From Ceratodon purpureus (taxonomy: Eukaryota > Streptophyta > Bryopsida > Pseudoditrichales > Ditrichaceae), in contig CM026433.1 of NCBI GenBank assembly GCA_014871385.1, positions 4,235,573-4,299,572 of the forward strand: a DNA stretch of 64,000 bases. Reading direction: 5' to 3'. Below the pieces are notes generated by a model. That model made no database searches. It saw only the letters and a list, made by a program, of their open reading frames with translations, and was not told where the DNA came from. Position numbers and translations under genes: made by a program. How positions within the stretch are numbered: the first letter of the stretch is position 1; each line of letters opens with the position of its first letter. Shown one piece after another: positions 1 through 12,779 of this stretch.

Positions 1-3000
1 TGGGCTTCGAGCACACCAGGTACTGAGGCGATGCGATGTTGCATAGTGGCTGTGTCGTGTAGAGAGAATTGTATAGGATGACTTGGAAGTGTGTGCTGGA
101 GTTGTGGAGATTGGTGGGCAGCGATAGTTGGCGAGTTGGATGAGTGTGGGGAAGCGTAGAGCATGTGATGAATATGTAATGGTTGATAGAGGGAGGATAT
201 GAAGATGAATATGCGTGACGTTTTGATCGTCACGGCTGAGTGGAGTTGTAACGAACGGTGTGTGTGGCAATGGATGTTGGGAGAAGGCGGGGCGCAGACA
301 GCAGGTCCGAGCTCGAAAGGAGGGGCAGATATCCAGCCAGTGCAGGTGGACGACACGGTTGGGTTCGAGCAGATCGGGGGGTTGGCACACTACATCGACC
401 AACTGAAGGAGATGGTATTCTTCCCGCTGCTGTATCCGGATTTCTTCGCCAAGTATCACATCACCCCGCCTCGAGGGGTTCTGCTTTCGGGCCCACCGGG
501 GACGGGGAAGACGCTGATTGCTCGGGCGATGGCGAGTGCAGCGTCGAGGGCGGGGCAGAAGGTGAACTTCTACATGCGGAAGGGAGCGGATGTGCTTTCG
601 AAGTAAGTGATCCGACGCAATGGATGGTGGTTGAAGTCGGTGAGAGATGCATGTGGTGGGTTGAGTTTGGAGCATGTAGGAGCATTGGCGTTGGAGTGAC
701 GTTGATGTGTGTCCGGGTTGCAGGTGGGTGGGGGAGGCGGAGAGGCAGCTGCGTATGCTGTTCGAAGAAGCGCAGCGGTGCCAGCCGTCGATCATATTCT
801 TCGACGAGATAGATGGGTTGGCTCCCGTACGGTCGAGCAAGCAGGAGCAGATCCACAACTCGATCGTGTCGACGCTGCTGGCCCTGATGGATGGGCTGGA
901 TTCGCGCGGTCAGGTGGTGGTGATCGGTGCGACGAACAGGATAGATGCGATCGACGGAGCGCTGCGGCGACCGGGGCGGTTCGACAGGGAACTGATATTG
1001 AACCACCCGACGTTCGAGGCGCGAGTGGAGATTCTGGACATCCACACGCGGAAGTGGCAGAAGCCTCCGTCGGAGGAGCTGCGGAGGGAGCTGGCAGCGT
1101 CGTGTGTGGGGTACTGCGGAGCAGATTTAAAGGCGCTGTGTACGGAGGCAGCCATTCGAGCGTTCCGGCGGAAGTATCCGCAAGTGTACAGGTATTGGTG
1201 CGGGGGCTTGTTGGTGGGATAGTTGCGTGTGTCGTGCTCGGGTTTTGGGACACTGCGTTCGGTGTGTGCCATTGTGCGGTCTTTTGTTGGCCTAGTTTGA
1301 GAAGTGGTGTCAAGTCGGAGGTATGTTGAATGAGGCGCGAGAGGGGAGCGCTGTGTTGGTTGCGGGCTCGTCCGAGAACTGTTGTAGGATTGTTGGATTG
1401 GTGGAATCGGTGTGTGAGTGGATGAGTGGCATTTGGAGTTGGAGGGATTCTGAGGTGGAGGAATGGGAGGGGTTTTGCAGGAGCGACGAGCAGTTTGTGA
1501 TCGACGTAGAGTCTGTGGACGTGGAGAGGCGGCACTTCTTGGAGGCGGTGTCTGCGATCACGCCTGCGTCCCATCGGGGGGCCGTGACGTATGCAAGGCC
1601 ATTCTCAGCCGTGATCGCACCGTGTCTGGAAGGGCATCTGCAAGCGATCATGAAGAAGCTGTCGGACATCTTTCCGGTGATGAAGGGGGACGTATCGAGC
1701 AGTAACCAGTCAGACAGCGAGGAGGATGAGAGCCCGGAGCAGCTGGCTCGGCTGTTCGGATTGGGGTGCAGCGCGCCTCTGGTGTACAGACCGAAGTTTC
1801 TTCTGTGTGGGAGGGAAGGTGCTGGCCTGGTGAGTGTGGCACTTGCGGATGGGTGTAGTGGAAGTGGGTGTTTGATGGTTGTTACCCTTATATTGGTAGT
1901 AGAGTCATGCGCTGATGGGCAGTATGTGTGGATGATTTGATTGAGTTTATGTGCGGGTTGTTGATGAGAGGAGTGTTGAGAAGACTTGTCGAGCGGAATG
2001 GATGGCAATGTCGTGTTGTTGGCACGAAGTAAGGCCGTTTTGAGAGCCGCGAGGGTATCCAGAGTGGTGATCTGATTGGCCTCGATCGTGATGAGTGTGT
2101 TGGGGCCCGTGGCTGGAGGTTGTGGAGTGAGAGGATCGTTGGGTTTGCGAGGTAAGGCACTGACTGGGTGGATATGGCTGTGGGTGCAGGACCATGTGGG
2201 ACCAGCGGTGTTGCACGAGTTGGAACAGTTCCCGGTCCATTCGTTGGGGCTGCCGTCACTTCTGTCGGACCCGAGTGCGAAGAGCCCTGAGGAGGCATTG
2301 GTTCATATCTTTGGGGAGGCCCGCAGGAACACACCGTCGATACTATACTTGCCTCAGCTTCACCTGTGGTGGGAGACGGTATGTTTTTGTGGTTCGCAGT
2401 CTGTGATATGGATGACTGGTGCGTCCGTTTAAGGGGTCGAAGTTGGTAGATATTGTTACGGGTTGAAAATGAGCGATGTGCAGGCAGGAGATGGCGAGAT
2501 TCTGGATTCGGATGTTGTCGTAGTGGGTGGTGATCACATGATAAGCTTGACAGTGGTTGGGAACGGAATGAGTCGTGTATTGTGGTTGCTGAGGGGAGGT
2601 CGCGACGGAGTGAAATGAGGGGTGTCTGCACTGCTGGTGGTTGCAATGTAGTGGTTGTACGTTGCACGGGGTTGTGAAGCGAATGAAATGCGGTGTGGCG
2701 GTTGTGGTTTTGACAGTCGTTGTTGGACGTTGGCAGGCTCACGAACAACTGCGAGCTGTATTGAAGATGCTGCTGGGTGACCTGCCTTCCGATCTTCCGG
2801 TTCTGTTTGTGGGCACTGCTTCGGTGTGTGGAAAGGATCTGGACGAGGAGATACGTGCGTTGTTTGGGCACAACTGGTGAGTCGTTGAGCAAGGAGAGTG
2901 GTTTTGTAGTGGTTGTGGGAAATGTAGCGGGAAGGTTAGTAGGGCGTGCAGTCATGCGTGTCGCGGAGGTGGGCTTGAGTATGGATAGTCGGATTGGCGG

Positions 3001-5277
3001 TGCATAGCATGCGTGGAATGGGACGGTAATGGTTGGGTTGGGTGTGGCGCAGTTATGAAGTGAAGTTACCGAGCACGGAAGCGAGGTCGAAGTTCTTCTC
3101 GCAGCTGGTTGATGCGGCAGTCGCGGTTCCGAGGAGACGAGCAGTGAGTGGGAGTAAGCAGAAGGAGGTGCTTCCTGAGTTGCCGAAGGCGCCGAAAGTG
3201 GTGAAAGGACCAAGCGAGGCAGAACTTCGGGAGCGGGCGGAAGTGGAGGAGAACCACCTGAGGCGATTGCGGATGTGCTTTCGTGACATCTGTAACAGGT
3301 GCGAGCTACGGAATATGTGTCGTATGAGTTACTTTGATGGTCGTTGTTGGAACACCTTCGTCTTTTGAGCTGTTTTGCAGGAGTATGAGGGAGGTTTGGT
3401 CTAGTGTGTTGCAGTTGATGCAGCTGTGTGGTGTGTGGGAGGTCCTTGTGTCCTGGTGGTGACTGGTCTTTTTTGGGGGTGGGGTGATTGGCAATGACAG
3501 GCTTTTGTGCGAGAGACGGTTCAGTATATTCCACTATCCAGTGATGGACGACGAGGCTCCTGACTATCGAAACGTTGTGCACAATCCGATGGATGTGGCG
3601 ACGTTGCTGCAACGTGTGGATAGTGGACAATATCTGACGAAGAGGGCTTTCCTGGGCGACGTGGACTTGATTCCTGCGAATGCTCAGGTATGTGGTTTTG
3701 TGTGATGGTGTTGTGATGGTTTGTTTTGTGTTGATGAGTTGGAGGATTTGGCGTGGGCGTGTGGTGGTTGTGTAGGTGGAGATTGTTGTGAGTGTGCAAC
3801 ACATGGAAAGGTAGTTATGCGGGAGGAGTGAGTGTTTTTGGTTGAGTTTGAGGGTTCGACTTGCTGACGAGAGGGCGTGATGTTTTGCAGGAGTATAATG
3901 GGGATGACTATCAAGGAGGTCGGATTGTGAGTAAAGCATGTGCTTTGCGCGATGCGGTATGTTTTGTTGCTGGAGTCCAGTCATTCACCTGGAATATGGT
4001 GTTCGTGCGGGAGTTTTCTTTAATTCAGTTAATTGTATAGTGGGCATGCCCGGAAAATACTCTTCGAAATCATCAGCACCTAAGTTGTTTCTGACAGCCT
4101 TGTGCAATTGGCTTCTGAGGGTCTTATACTTTAGCAGTAGTTGTTTTTGTGTAGAATTCGACTTTATCCATGTCTCAGTTGACTCGTGGCAGTCTTTTGA
4201 CTTCTGGGAGTAGTCTGGCACTAGGACTAATGATGTAAATGTGTGGGACGAGCAGGTGCTGGGCATGGTGTCGTCAATAGATCCTGCATTGGTGAAGATT
4301 TGCGATGAGATAGCGGCCCGCGGAGGGCCTCCGCAGCTACCCGGAGTGCCGAGCGGTGTGTTATGTCCAGTTCCTACAGCTCCTCCAGTTGTTCGAGCGA
4401 GCGCAAGGCTGAGAGGGTTTCAACCAGAATTGGATGCTTTAAAGAACTCGGAAGGAATTGCTCGGCGCACACGGAGGAGCAGTGATCCTGGTATGATGTG
4501 TGTTGGTGACGTGTTGCATAATATGTGGTCTTTTTTGTGGCTGGAAACTTGATCTGAAACTGGTTCTCGAGGTGGCCGTAAGTGCCTTGGGACCGTACGG
4601 TCACGTTGAGGCCTATAGTTTTATCACTTTCTTGTTCTTTAAGGGTATAGGATTTGGGGAGAGTCTGCGACTGTGGTGTATTTAGAGACTCTATTCGCTC
4701 GCGATTTGTGGGGTGTATGGTTTGATTAGTGGGATTGGATTTCTGTCCACATTTGTATGCTTTATGATGTGGTGTTGGGTTGACAGCAGGTGAAGGAACA
4801 AATGGGAACTGCTCAGAAGATCCCGACGCATTGGAGGAGGCGCCAACGGAGGCCGTGGAGATGACCGTCGACAGGCAGGCCTCGCCAGGGGCAGAGACAT
4901 GTGATGATGCAAGACCCGACGTCGAGGATGAAGAGGATGGGAACGTCAACCAAGTGGCGGCGGAGCGGATCAGTCACAGGCAGGACCTTCGTGACGAGCA
5001 AAGAAAGGTGTCTCGTGAGCCGTCAAGGGAGTGCGAAGACGGTGGTGAGAAGAAGGATTCTTATGCGAAGGACTCAGAAGTTTTGGAGTCCCTGAAGCCA
5101 AGAATTGAGGCTGTAAAGCAGAAGCTTGTCCAGGATACAAAGGGATTTGGAGTGTTTCGGCTTGAGATGCTTCATGCCAGCATATGCAGGCTGCTCCGGC
5201 AGGTACATGGCGATTCGTGCGTCTTGAGATTGGGTTCTCTGGAGGCATTCATCGCGGACGAGTCGAACTTGCTATGA
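1..5277 (+). CDS. BRAT1: BRAT1/ATAD2-like bromodomain AAA ATPase, copy 1 (5' end outside window)
   Basis: Chromatin AAA+ ATPase of the ATAD2/Yta7 family, closest in memory to Arabidopsis At1g05910 (BRAT1), a nuclear protein reported to oppose transcriptional silencing. Visible exons: 1-19, 284-602, 724-1191, 1481-1829, 2190-2378, 2737-2876, 3053-3298, 3501-3687, 3891-3956, 4256-4490 and 4787 (or 4790)-5277; phases agree throughout. The first AAA domain has Walker A GPPGTGKT, Walker B IIFFDEID, sensor GATNR and arginine-finger region RRPGRFDRE, so it should hydrolyse ATP. The second AAA-like domain has lost its P-loop (GREGAGL), as is usual in the family. The bromodomain runs from about 3240 to 3956 and keeps the acetyl-lysine-binding Asn in YNGDD. 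An inverted second copy lies at 33411-42072. The N-terminal basic and acidic exons are beyond the left edge. The last two exons are clearly diverged from copy 2 but open, so the gene looks functional. Confidence 0.9.
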
Positions 5278-6556
5278 GAAGACGCGAAGAGTAGATATAA
5301 GGAGGCTACTTACATGTGCACTCGACATCCGGATAGTGTATGCGCGTATGAGCAGGGCGAGGCTTTCTAGACTGCGGCTGGCCGTGTTGGGTTCCTGGTG
5401 TTGGCAGTTCAATGGACCAAGTCGTCTAGAAACAAAACTGGTCTGAGATGGCCGAGTGTCGAGCAGCACATGAGCCATATTTGGCAGATCTTGTGACTTC
5501 AACGAACCTGAGCGTGGCGGAAGTTGGATTTGCATAAGTTTTCATAGGTGGAATACGGATCGGACATGGTGCTACTAATTTGTTAGGATGGTTCGTTGAC
5601 GAATATCTGGGTTTGGAATGGAGCTGAATTGGTGGGATACGGCGAATGAAAAATTTGAGCTGGACAAGGTGCTCGTTTAGGGAGACATTTATGAATACGA
5701 TGGATCAGGGCATTAGTTTTTATCCAGTTTACTGCAGTGATAGAAGGCCGTGTGAGAGGCCCAATATGTAAAGTTGTTCCTTCTGATGATCTGCAGAATT
5801 TTGAGATTTTGGATAAAACTTGTTTGTTTTGGTATGGTTGGTATGGTTGAGATGTAATGAATGTGTTGTTTAGTTTAGTCGTTGAACGAGGTGATTAGTG
5901 CAGATCTTGTTGTTCCTGTGCTGTGATGCACAGTTTGGTCCCGCCGATAGTCTCTACCTATGTTTCCAAAGCATTTTAACTGGGATTCGGATTAACTGGG
6001 TTTGAGTCATCCATTCACTGAACCAATCCTTCTGTATGCAGACCCTTCAAATCTTCACAACAACTGAAAGCATGGCTTCTGTTATTGACTGCACATGCAT
6101 GCCTGCATTCGAAATCCCACAGTTTGGATTATCAGTAATAGACTGAAAACTCTTTCTATACATGAGTATTAGTTTTGTTGGCCACGCACAGAAGGTCTTA
6201 TAATGAGTTGTCCCTTCCGCAGGGGTAGCAAGAGATAATTCCATCCAAATAATGCTCTACAATGACAGTCACGTAGGCACCAACGTAACCAATCTGGTCA
6301 GCATGAATAATCAGCCGCGCAAAAAAATGAGTTACAAGAGGAAGTGAAGCATTGATAAGCCGCCATATGGACTAGTGACCTACATTCTCCAAGGTGACTC
6401 ACGATCATCATCCAACACCTCATAAGTTCCAAGTCAACAAAGCAGTGTGGGTCATTCGGGCATAATATGCATAATCCATCCACGGCGTATGATGGCAGTC
6501 TCACTTGCCAAGACGGAACTGCTGCAACTCGTGCTCAAGATCATCCGAACGGTGCT
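5278..6556. other. Intergenic DNA between convergent BRAT1 copy 1 and HEI10
   Basis: No coding exon is seen. Up to about 5870 the sequence is the diverged counterpart of about 32870-33410 in the right arm; for example, a block around 5700-5815 with a duplicated CTGCAG context matches 32880-33000 inverted. This part is probably the BRAT1 3' UTR and downstream DNA. From about 5950 to 6540 I see no match in the right arm. The ATR3 gene present at the equivalent right-arm position is missing here. Confidence 0.55.
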
Positions 6557-8853
6557 TCAGAAACCCCGTGGACGGCCCTGGTGTCGTCTTGTGCCGGGGG
6601 AACGAAGTAGGTTGCGGAAAGTGTCTGAGGGCTGAGCATCAGCAGATGTATTGAACGGGGAGTGTCGAGTAGTGTTAAACATGGTGGGAGATCCGCCCGA
6701 AAATGGTTGGGGAAGACTGTTCCCAGAACCTTGCCTCTGCGTGCGCATTGTCTGAGGTACACTGGGCATGTCAAAAGGGCCTGGCTGGGCAGCTTGCCGA
6801 GGAGGCCAGAAGTCACCAGTACCTGCCGGGGAATTCGTAGGCATCCCTGCATCCGCCACCTCCCCACTAGCTGGATGAGCATCATGTATCTGCTTTGCTA
6901 AACTGTACTTCTATTCAACGAGAATTGAACGATCATGACCAGAGTCACCATTCGTAACGGAAGACACAAATGGTTACTGATAATTAAAGCCACAGAAAGA
7001 ACGCAAATCTTACCAGATAACCCTGGACCCTGGGGTCTGAGGTCATCAAACCCTTTGAACGTCGGAGCGAAAGCATACGGATTGGGCCGGGGTACCACGG
7101 CTTGATTGTTGGGTGCAGGAGATGCAACTGACCGCTTCAACAGCTCATGCTCCTTCCTCAGGGCATCATACATCTCTTCCAGCTTCCTCTTCTGCCTGTC
7201 ATCATACTCACGACACGCATTACACGCAACAATAAACAATTGACCAAACAACCTCAACCCAGCGGTCGTGCCATGGACGCCTAAGCATTGTTAACACCCT
7301 ATCGTACTCGTCCTCAATTTCAAGAGAACTAACATCAGAAGGGCACAGAAGCCACAACCCTTGCAGCCGTACGCTACAGTTCCTTCTTAGTATTAACAAC
7401 TCCTGGGATAAACAAGTGCTCATGCTGAGCACATATCATATCTAGCTTAGGTGAGCAAAAAGCTGACACAATGTTACCTCGACTTCTCTGTGTATTTCTC
7501 TTGTATCTCCTTCTTGTCTTTCAGCATGGCCTCCCTCTCGTGTTCCATGCCCTGGATCCTCTTCATGGCTTTCTGGTATCCCGCATGTACTTGCTGCAGC
7601 TTTCCAGTGTACGCTTCCTCCACCTGGCTTATCTTCTGAGAGTAGGCGGCCTGCATCTGCTCACATTTCTGTCGAAAGTGCACAGCCTTGTTCACAGACA
7701 GCTGAACTTCCACGTCCTTCTGTCCGATCCAGAAGATCACTCCCTTGAACGCGCTTTTCATGACTACAATCTGTCAAGTGTTCCACAATTGCGCCCGTGT
7801 CATGCATCGACCAAACTATCAAAGCAGGTGCCTAAGTACCCAAGACCAGATATGGTGGAATACAGAATCAGCGCCAGAAACAAAAGATTGAGGATACTGC
7901 TCTGAGGTGCCACGCCAGCCATCACCATCTGAGCACAAGCAAGCTTCTCGTAAGTACTCTCAAGCTCCGCTTAGGTTGAGTCGTCGAGGTCTAATGTTTC
8001 TTATTTTACCACATCTAAGCTCATGATCGTGGCAAGTATGAACACGAAGCAGAGGTTGACATGCATTTTCATTTTGTTGCATCAGGTTTCGACATCAGAC
8101 AAAGCGGATATACTTTCTTCACGATCTCAACGACTCTTTAGCATATAATCACAATCTAAATCCACAATGCGTGGTACTACGATTGTGGTGCTCGTATTGT
8201 GCGCCTTCGCTACTCCTCCCAGACTTACAGCAAATTTCTGATTTGTTTGTGTTGAAAGCTATGTTTCGTTATGAGAGTACATTCAGTTTAAGCGTCCAAT
8301 TTCTGAGAATCCCCCAACATACAGCGATATCGTCCTCAATTTGATTACCAGCCCTAAGAGTACCCCTAGGACGAACATCGAGCACAGGTACTTACGTTGA
8401 TCCACTCGTCGCTTGGAGCCATGTCCACGGCCTTGATCTTGCTGCGGCCATGTCCACGGCCACACTCCAAACAGTTAGTGATACATTTGCCATGACTTGT
8501 AATCAGAACAGAGCTCATTGTCAAAGACTCATGAAAACACTGCATGCTCGCTCATTCTTAGCCAGCATCGAGGGGGAATCAAGAACTGCGAAAAGACCAT
8601 CACCTCTTCGACAGCATCTGCTCGCACAAGGGGCACGTAGCGTCCACGGAGCCCAAGATTTTCTGAGCATCCTCGGTACCTGAAGTTTACAGCGATCAAG
8701 GACTCCAACCACGACCGAGATGGACAACTAACATCCTGTCCGTCACTGATTCAATGATGATCTACTGATCGGCGATAGGATACAGAAAATATGTCCGCAT
8801 GTTGTGGCGACCGCGCGTCCCTCCAAGTTCTTCCAACATGAGTTGCACTTCAT
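6557..8853 (-). CDS. HEI10: HEI10 meiotic crossover RING E3 ligase
   Basis: Homologue of plant HEI10 (CCNB1IP1/Zip3 class), a SUMO/ubiquitin-type E3 ligase that marks class I crossover sites on meiotic chromosomes. Seven exons in transcript order: 8853-8784, 8679-8604, 8441-8396, 7928-7898, 7763-7478, 7195-7014, 6897-6557; 1032 bases, 343 aa (Arabidopsis about 304). The N-terminal RING has C3-C6, C19-H21-C24 and C39-C42 in place. MKSAFKGVIFWIGQKD matches the family block after the RING. Exons 5-6 encode a long coiled coil ending QKRKLEEMYDALRKEHELLK. The C-terminal tail has the conserved DFWPPRQ..GPFDMPS and FRNLLRSP motifs. The start gives the exact family N-terminus (MKCNSCW). All junction phases agree, and no break is seen. 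The right-arm copy at 27065 is broken, so this is probably the only working HEI10 in the window. Confidence 0.92.
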
Positions 8854-9348
8854 AATTCCTTCGGAAAATCCTATCCTCTACCTGACAAATCCTCCTCCGG
8901 ACACACGTGAACCAAGAATTACAATCAGCTCCTCCCGGACGAATCAAGAATTCCGAAGCGTGTCGTCGTATATGCTCGACCTTATTTCAGAATGTGAAAA
9001 CGAGAATGACACGACAGCGACTCGGTGATAAAACCTACCCTGCTGCAAGTTGTCACGGCAAACGAGCAAGACGAGCAGTAACAGCGGACAGTCACTAACT
9101 GCGATTCTTGGACAAGACGAGCATCATACATCTCGAATCACTTGCATTAGATGCATTACCTTACGCTATCTCATCTTGATCTGGTTTGGAGTTGCATCGA
9201 CCTCTGTAGGTAGCTCATACTCTAGAACAAGATTCCAACACTCTGACGCTATTCTCGAATCTCATCCTCGCTACGCGATCCTCCAATCCAACTAAAATGA
9301 AAACCCTAGCTACGGCGAACACTACACGCTGCAATCAAGCCGCGGGAC
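8854..9348 (-). promoter_or_regulatory. HEI10 upstream region with telo-box
   Basis: About 495 bases between the HEI10 start and the upstream microprotein ORF. The block is highly similar to 26578-27064 in the other arm. It holds a telo-box (AAACCCTA at 9301-9308; TAGGGTTT read on the gene strand), an element common near start sites of plant growth and cell-cycle genes. It may be HEI10 promoter, 5' leader, or both. I cannot place the transcription start. Confidence 0.4.
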
Positions 9349-9498
9349 TCATGAGAAGAATGTGAGCAACAGCGCGAGCACGAGAAGCAGGGTGACGACG
9401 GCGATGATCATGGTGGACGAGTTATCAGCGTCAAGTTCTTCCGCATGCGAGGAGCTCTCCCAATCGATCGCAGAGGGAGAAGAGCAGTGAGGATCCAT
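9349..9498 (-). CDS. Small single-pass membrane microprotein (49 aa), left-arm copy
   Basis: Short ORF starting MDPHCSSPSAIDWESSSH, Ser/Asp/Glu-rich in its first half, then one hydrophobic helix (MIIAVVTLLLVLALLLTFF) and a stop directly after it. The right-arm counterpart (26404-26577) keeps the frame, the acidic-serine head and the membrane helix although the two differ at several residues, which suggests selection on the protein. It lies on the same strand as HEI10, about 500 bases upstream, so it is either an independent tiny gene or an upstream ORF in a long HEI10 leader. The ATG context is gccATGG. I recognise no named family. Confidence 0.5.
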   Translation of the reverse strand: MDPHCSSPSAIDWESSSHAEELDADNSSTMIIAVVTLLLVLALLLTFFS

Positions 9499-9649
9499 GG
9501 CGGCAAGTGTGGAGCAAGATGAGGCAGCGGAGGCGAAACTAAGGCAAATGTTAGCGCATGCACATGGCCGAATGCAGGGTTTGTTGCGTTTGCTTGAGGC
9601 TGTGTCCGCGGAAGTTGAGGATGAAGGGTTTTAAACAAGTTTACGACAA

Positions 9650-12600
9650 TTTTGTTGCATTTTCTGGACAGAAATCAGAAGACCTGTTTTTGATTTAAAT
9701 ATGTCATAAAATTTGTACAACAAAAGCATTCAACTTGTTACAAAGGTGTTTTAGAAGTTGTGTTATAAAAATGTCACAAAAAAAAGATAAAACGGATTTA
9801 TGATATTTTTTATTCCCTTTTAACGTTATTCTTACATGTGCTAGAACAATTTTGCAGAAATGTAGTCATGTTGGGATAAGAAAAATGTGTCATTTTTTAT
9901 TATATATATTCATCTATTACGATCAAATAAAAATCATATGATTTTTTATTTTATTGCAACTTTGTAGGAGTTTTCAAGTTCTATTGTGAATATAAAAGTA
10001 AACTTTACATTAGTTTGGATACAATTTTATTATTTAGCATTGTAGAATTTTCAAGTATTTTAGCATTGCATGAATACATATCCATAATAAACTATCAATA
10101 AATCTTACTCACATTTTCCTTTACATAATTGTTAAAATTTATTAATTTTGTATCATGTATGTTATTGCTCTTAAGTACATCTATATAGGATTATGAAGAT
10201 CATGATCATAAATGTGATCTATTCTTAACAAGAAGAAGTTTTACTTTTAAATTATTTTTCTTGATTTGTATTAACATGTAGTTAAAATATAAACATTTAT
10301 TACATCTTTAATACATCTTATATTCAAATTTGGTCTTTATAAATTCACATTCATCTATGAAACTAAAGTTTTTGGACTACAAAGTGAAACTCACTAGTTA
10401 CAATCAAATTGATTTGCAAAAATCATATTCTTTTTACTAAATGATTCTACAAATCAAATTAAATTTATTGCCTAATTTCATATAAAAAATAATGAAGTTG
10501 TTACGTGATTTGAAATTTAACGTACATTTTGTAAGATCTTTTGGACAATCATTCAAAGTCTATAAATCTCTAGCATCAAAATTTTCAAACATATCTTGAA
10601 ATTCAGGATATTTCCTTTAAGGAGGTATCCTTCAACTATAATTCTTTCAGTGTCCTTTGTTTCACAAAAGTTTTAAGCGCTAATTTGATGTACCATTTGA
10701 TGTTCTTGTCCGTTGAAAAATAAAAAAAGAATTCCATTTGCAACAATACCATAACTACAGCAGCTTAGATTTCTCTAACTTATGCATAATTGTTGGTGAG
10801 ATTTCTCACTTGAACACCATATTCGTTAAATTGAGACTTTTCATAGTCTCAATTTAATGCTTAACTGTTGATTTTTCATTGATTTCTTGATTGATTCTAT
10901 ATTTGTCCAAAAAATTTGACTATATATGGGAAGATTATCCTTGAGCCAAGGATAATCTATAATTAGAAAGTCAAAAAAAAAGTTCAAATTGTTTCAAAAC
11001 AATTACTAAAATTGTAATAAAAAAAGTCTCAAAGTTCTAAAATTGTCTCAAAATAACAAATATGGTCATCTTGCACAAATGCCTTATGAATGTGGACAAT
11101 TGGATTATAGACTCTTTTACATGTAGAGTTATTAAATCTCAAATAACTTAAAAAGGTGAAGCCTAAGTATATTGTAAAGATCAATGACTTTAGTCCTGAA
11201 AACTTCTCTTGCTTGTTGAAGGCCTTGATAAGGGCAACTCCAAAATGTGAAGGTGCTCTTATATATAGAACTCAATCTTTTGATATTTTATATTTTTAAA
11301 TTTTTTTTTTCATTAACAGGATTTTTGTTTCCAATGAAATATTCAATCAATGATTTACAAACATTTTTGGTAATATGCATAGGATCAAGTAAGTAATGAA
11401 TCTTGTGCTAAAATATATTGTAAATAATTGAATGAGAATGTTTTGATCATATCTTTCTAGAAGACTCTTGCCCAAGTAGATTCATTTTGTAGAGCTGTTC
11501 AATTTGTTCAGATCCATAAAATATCGTGCAATATTTGATGCATACGTCTATTTTCATAAATGGTAAATTGACTAAAACCAACAATTTTTAGCCTCGAAGA
11601 ATGAAGAAGGAAAGGTGCTTTCATCGTGGAGCACTTTATCTTAAAAAATCTGCACATTTAATAATAAAAATAGATTTGTAAAATGCATTTTACTTTGCAA
11701 AAGTAAAAGTGATTTGTAAAAATGAAATTGATTAAGTAATTTTGAAATATTAGTGAAAAAATCAATCTATTTATTAATCATAATTGATTATTAAAGAAAA
11801 GAGGGGTTTTTACAAAAATTTAAGTGATTCCCGAAATAAAAGTGATTAGTAAGAATTGTACTGGTTGGAGTAAAATTTAAACACTTTCTCTAATTTAATA
11901 ATTTTAAACACTTTCTCTAATTAAATAATTTAAACACTTTCTCTATGTCTTTCAAGGAGGTTTTTTGAGGCTATTGAGTTGTACAAGAAAGTAGATTAGA
12001 ATCACAGGAATTTTGTTTTAATTTAAGACTTGTAGCAATAAAACAAATTAATATACAATATTCTAACCTCTTGTATTGGCCTTTCCAATTCTACTCTTGT
12101 CCTTTCATATTCTAAACTATGTACTTGAAGATGGTATGGTCCAGAAGGATGGCGGGTATGAGGAATAAAATTAATCATAGATCCATATTGAATATTGATA
12201 TGATGTTCAACTATATCATGTGCATGTTTATATAATCCTTTACAATCATTGCAATAGCATGAATAAAAACATTTATTTGATCGCTTTGATATATTGTTTT
12301 GTGAAGTGAAGTAACCTTGTCTTGTGGCGATAAGTTCACATCAACAAATTTAGATGCAGGTTCTAATAATTCAATAAACATATTACTATCAGAAAAACTA
12401 GCATCATTCATTTAAACTCTAGTGTGCATTATGCACCTTCCTAATAATCTCCAGTAATCATAAATTGATATTGTAGATGATTTAGAAATTATTTATCTGA
12501 AGATAATGAAATGTATCTGAAAAGTATACAAAAGCTTTCAGGATTCAAAATAAGGAAAACAATTGAACATGATTTAGAAGCTCAATCTTCACTACACCTC

Positions 12601-12770
12601 CTATGATAAACAATTGAAAAAATCACAATGATTCTTTTCTCTCTTTAGTCTTGAGCAATATAATACAAGTCTTTGATATAATGATAGAGTCTTTTACTTT
12701 ATCACTAAATTTTTTTAATGAGAAGATAATCTAACTAGACGTATTAATAAACACAGTCTTATGTTTTTGT
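9650..12770. other. A+T-rich gene-poor DNA
   Basis: Strongly A+T-rich with frequent stops in every frame; no exon-like stretch or recognisable element. A small triplet of roughly 27-base repeats (AAACACTTTCTCTAAT...) lies at about 11877-11945. Confidence 0.6.
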
Positions 12771-12779
12771 AATCTAACC

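Larger units (their letters stand above)
1..9650 (+). repeat. Left arm of large inverted duplication
   Basis: This block matches the reverse complement of about 26300-38779. Gene order is mirrored: BRAT1, HEI10, microprotein. From 1 to 3956 the match is nearly gap-free: left and right coordinates add to 38779 up to about 2400, then stay between 38778 and 38782. Match quality is low at 4000-8000 and high again at about 8390-9640. The outer limit of the arm lies outside the window. Confidence 0.9.

Noticed and set aside
1888-3984. 698-codon antisense frame inside BRAT1 copy 1, and similar long frames opposite copy 2
   Set aside because: It runs across real exons and introns on the wrong strand. 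The frame stays open because of the G/T bias of the sense strand, and the encoded text is Ser/Thr/Pro/His-rich with no domain.
7471-7905. 144-codon plus-strand frame opposite HEI10
   Set aside because: It is antisense to the HEI10 coiled-coil exon, whose frame and splice sites are well supported.
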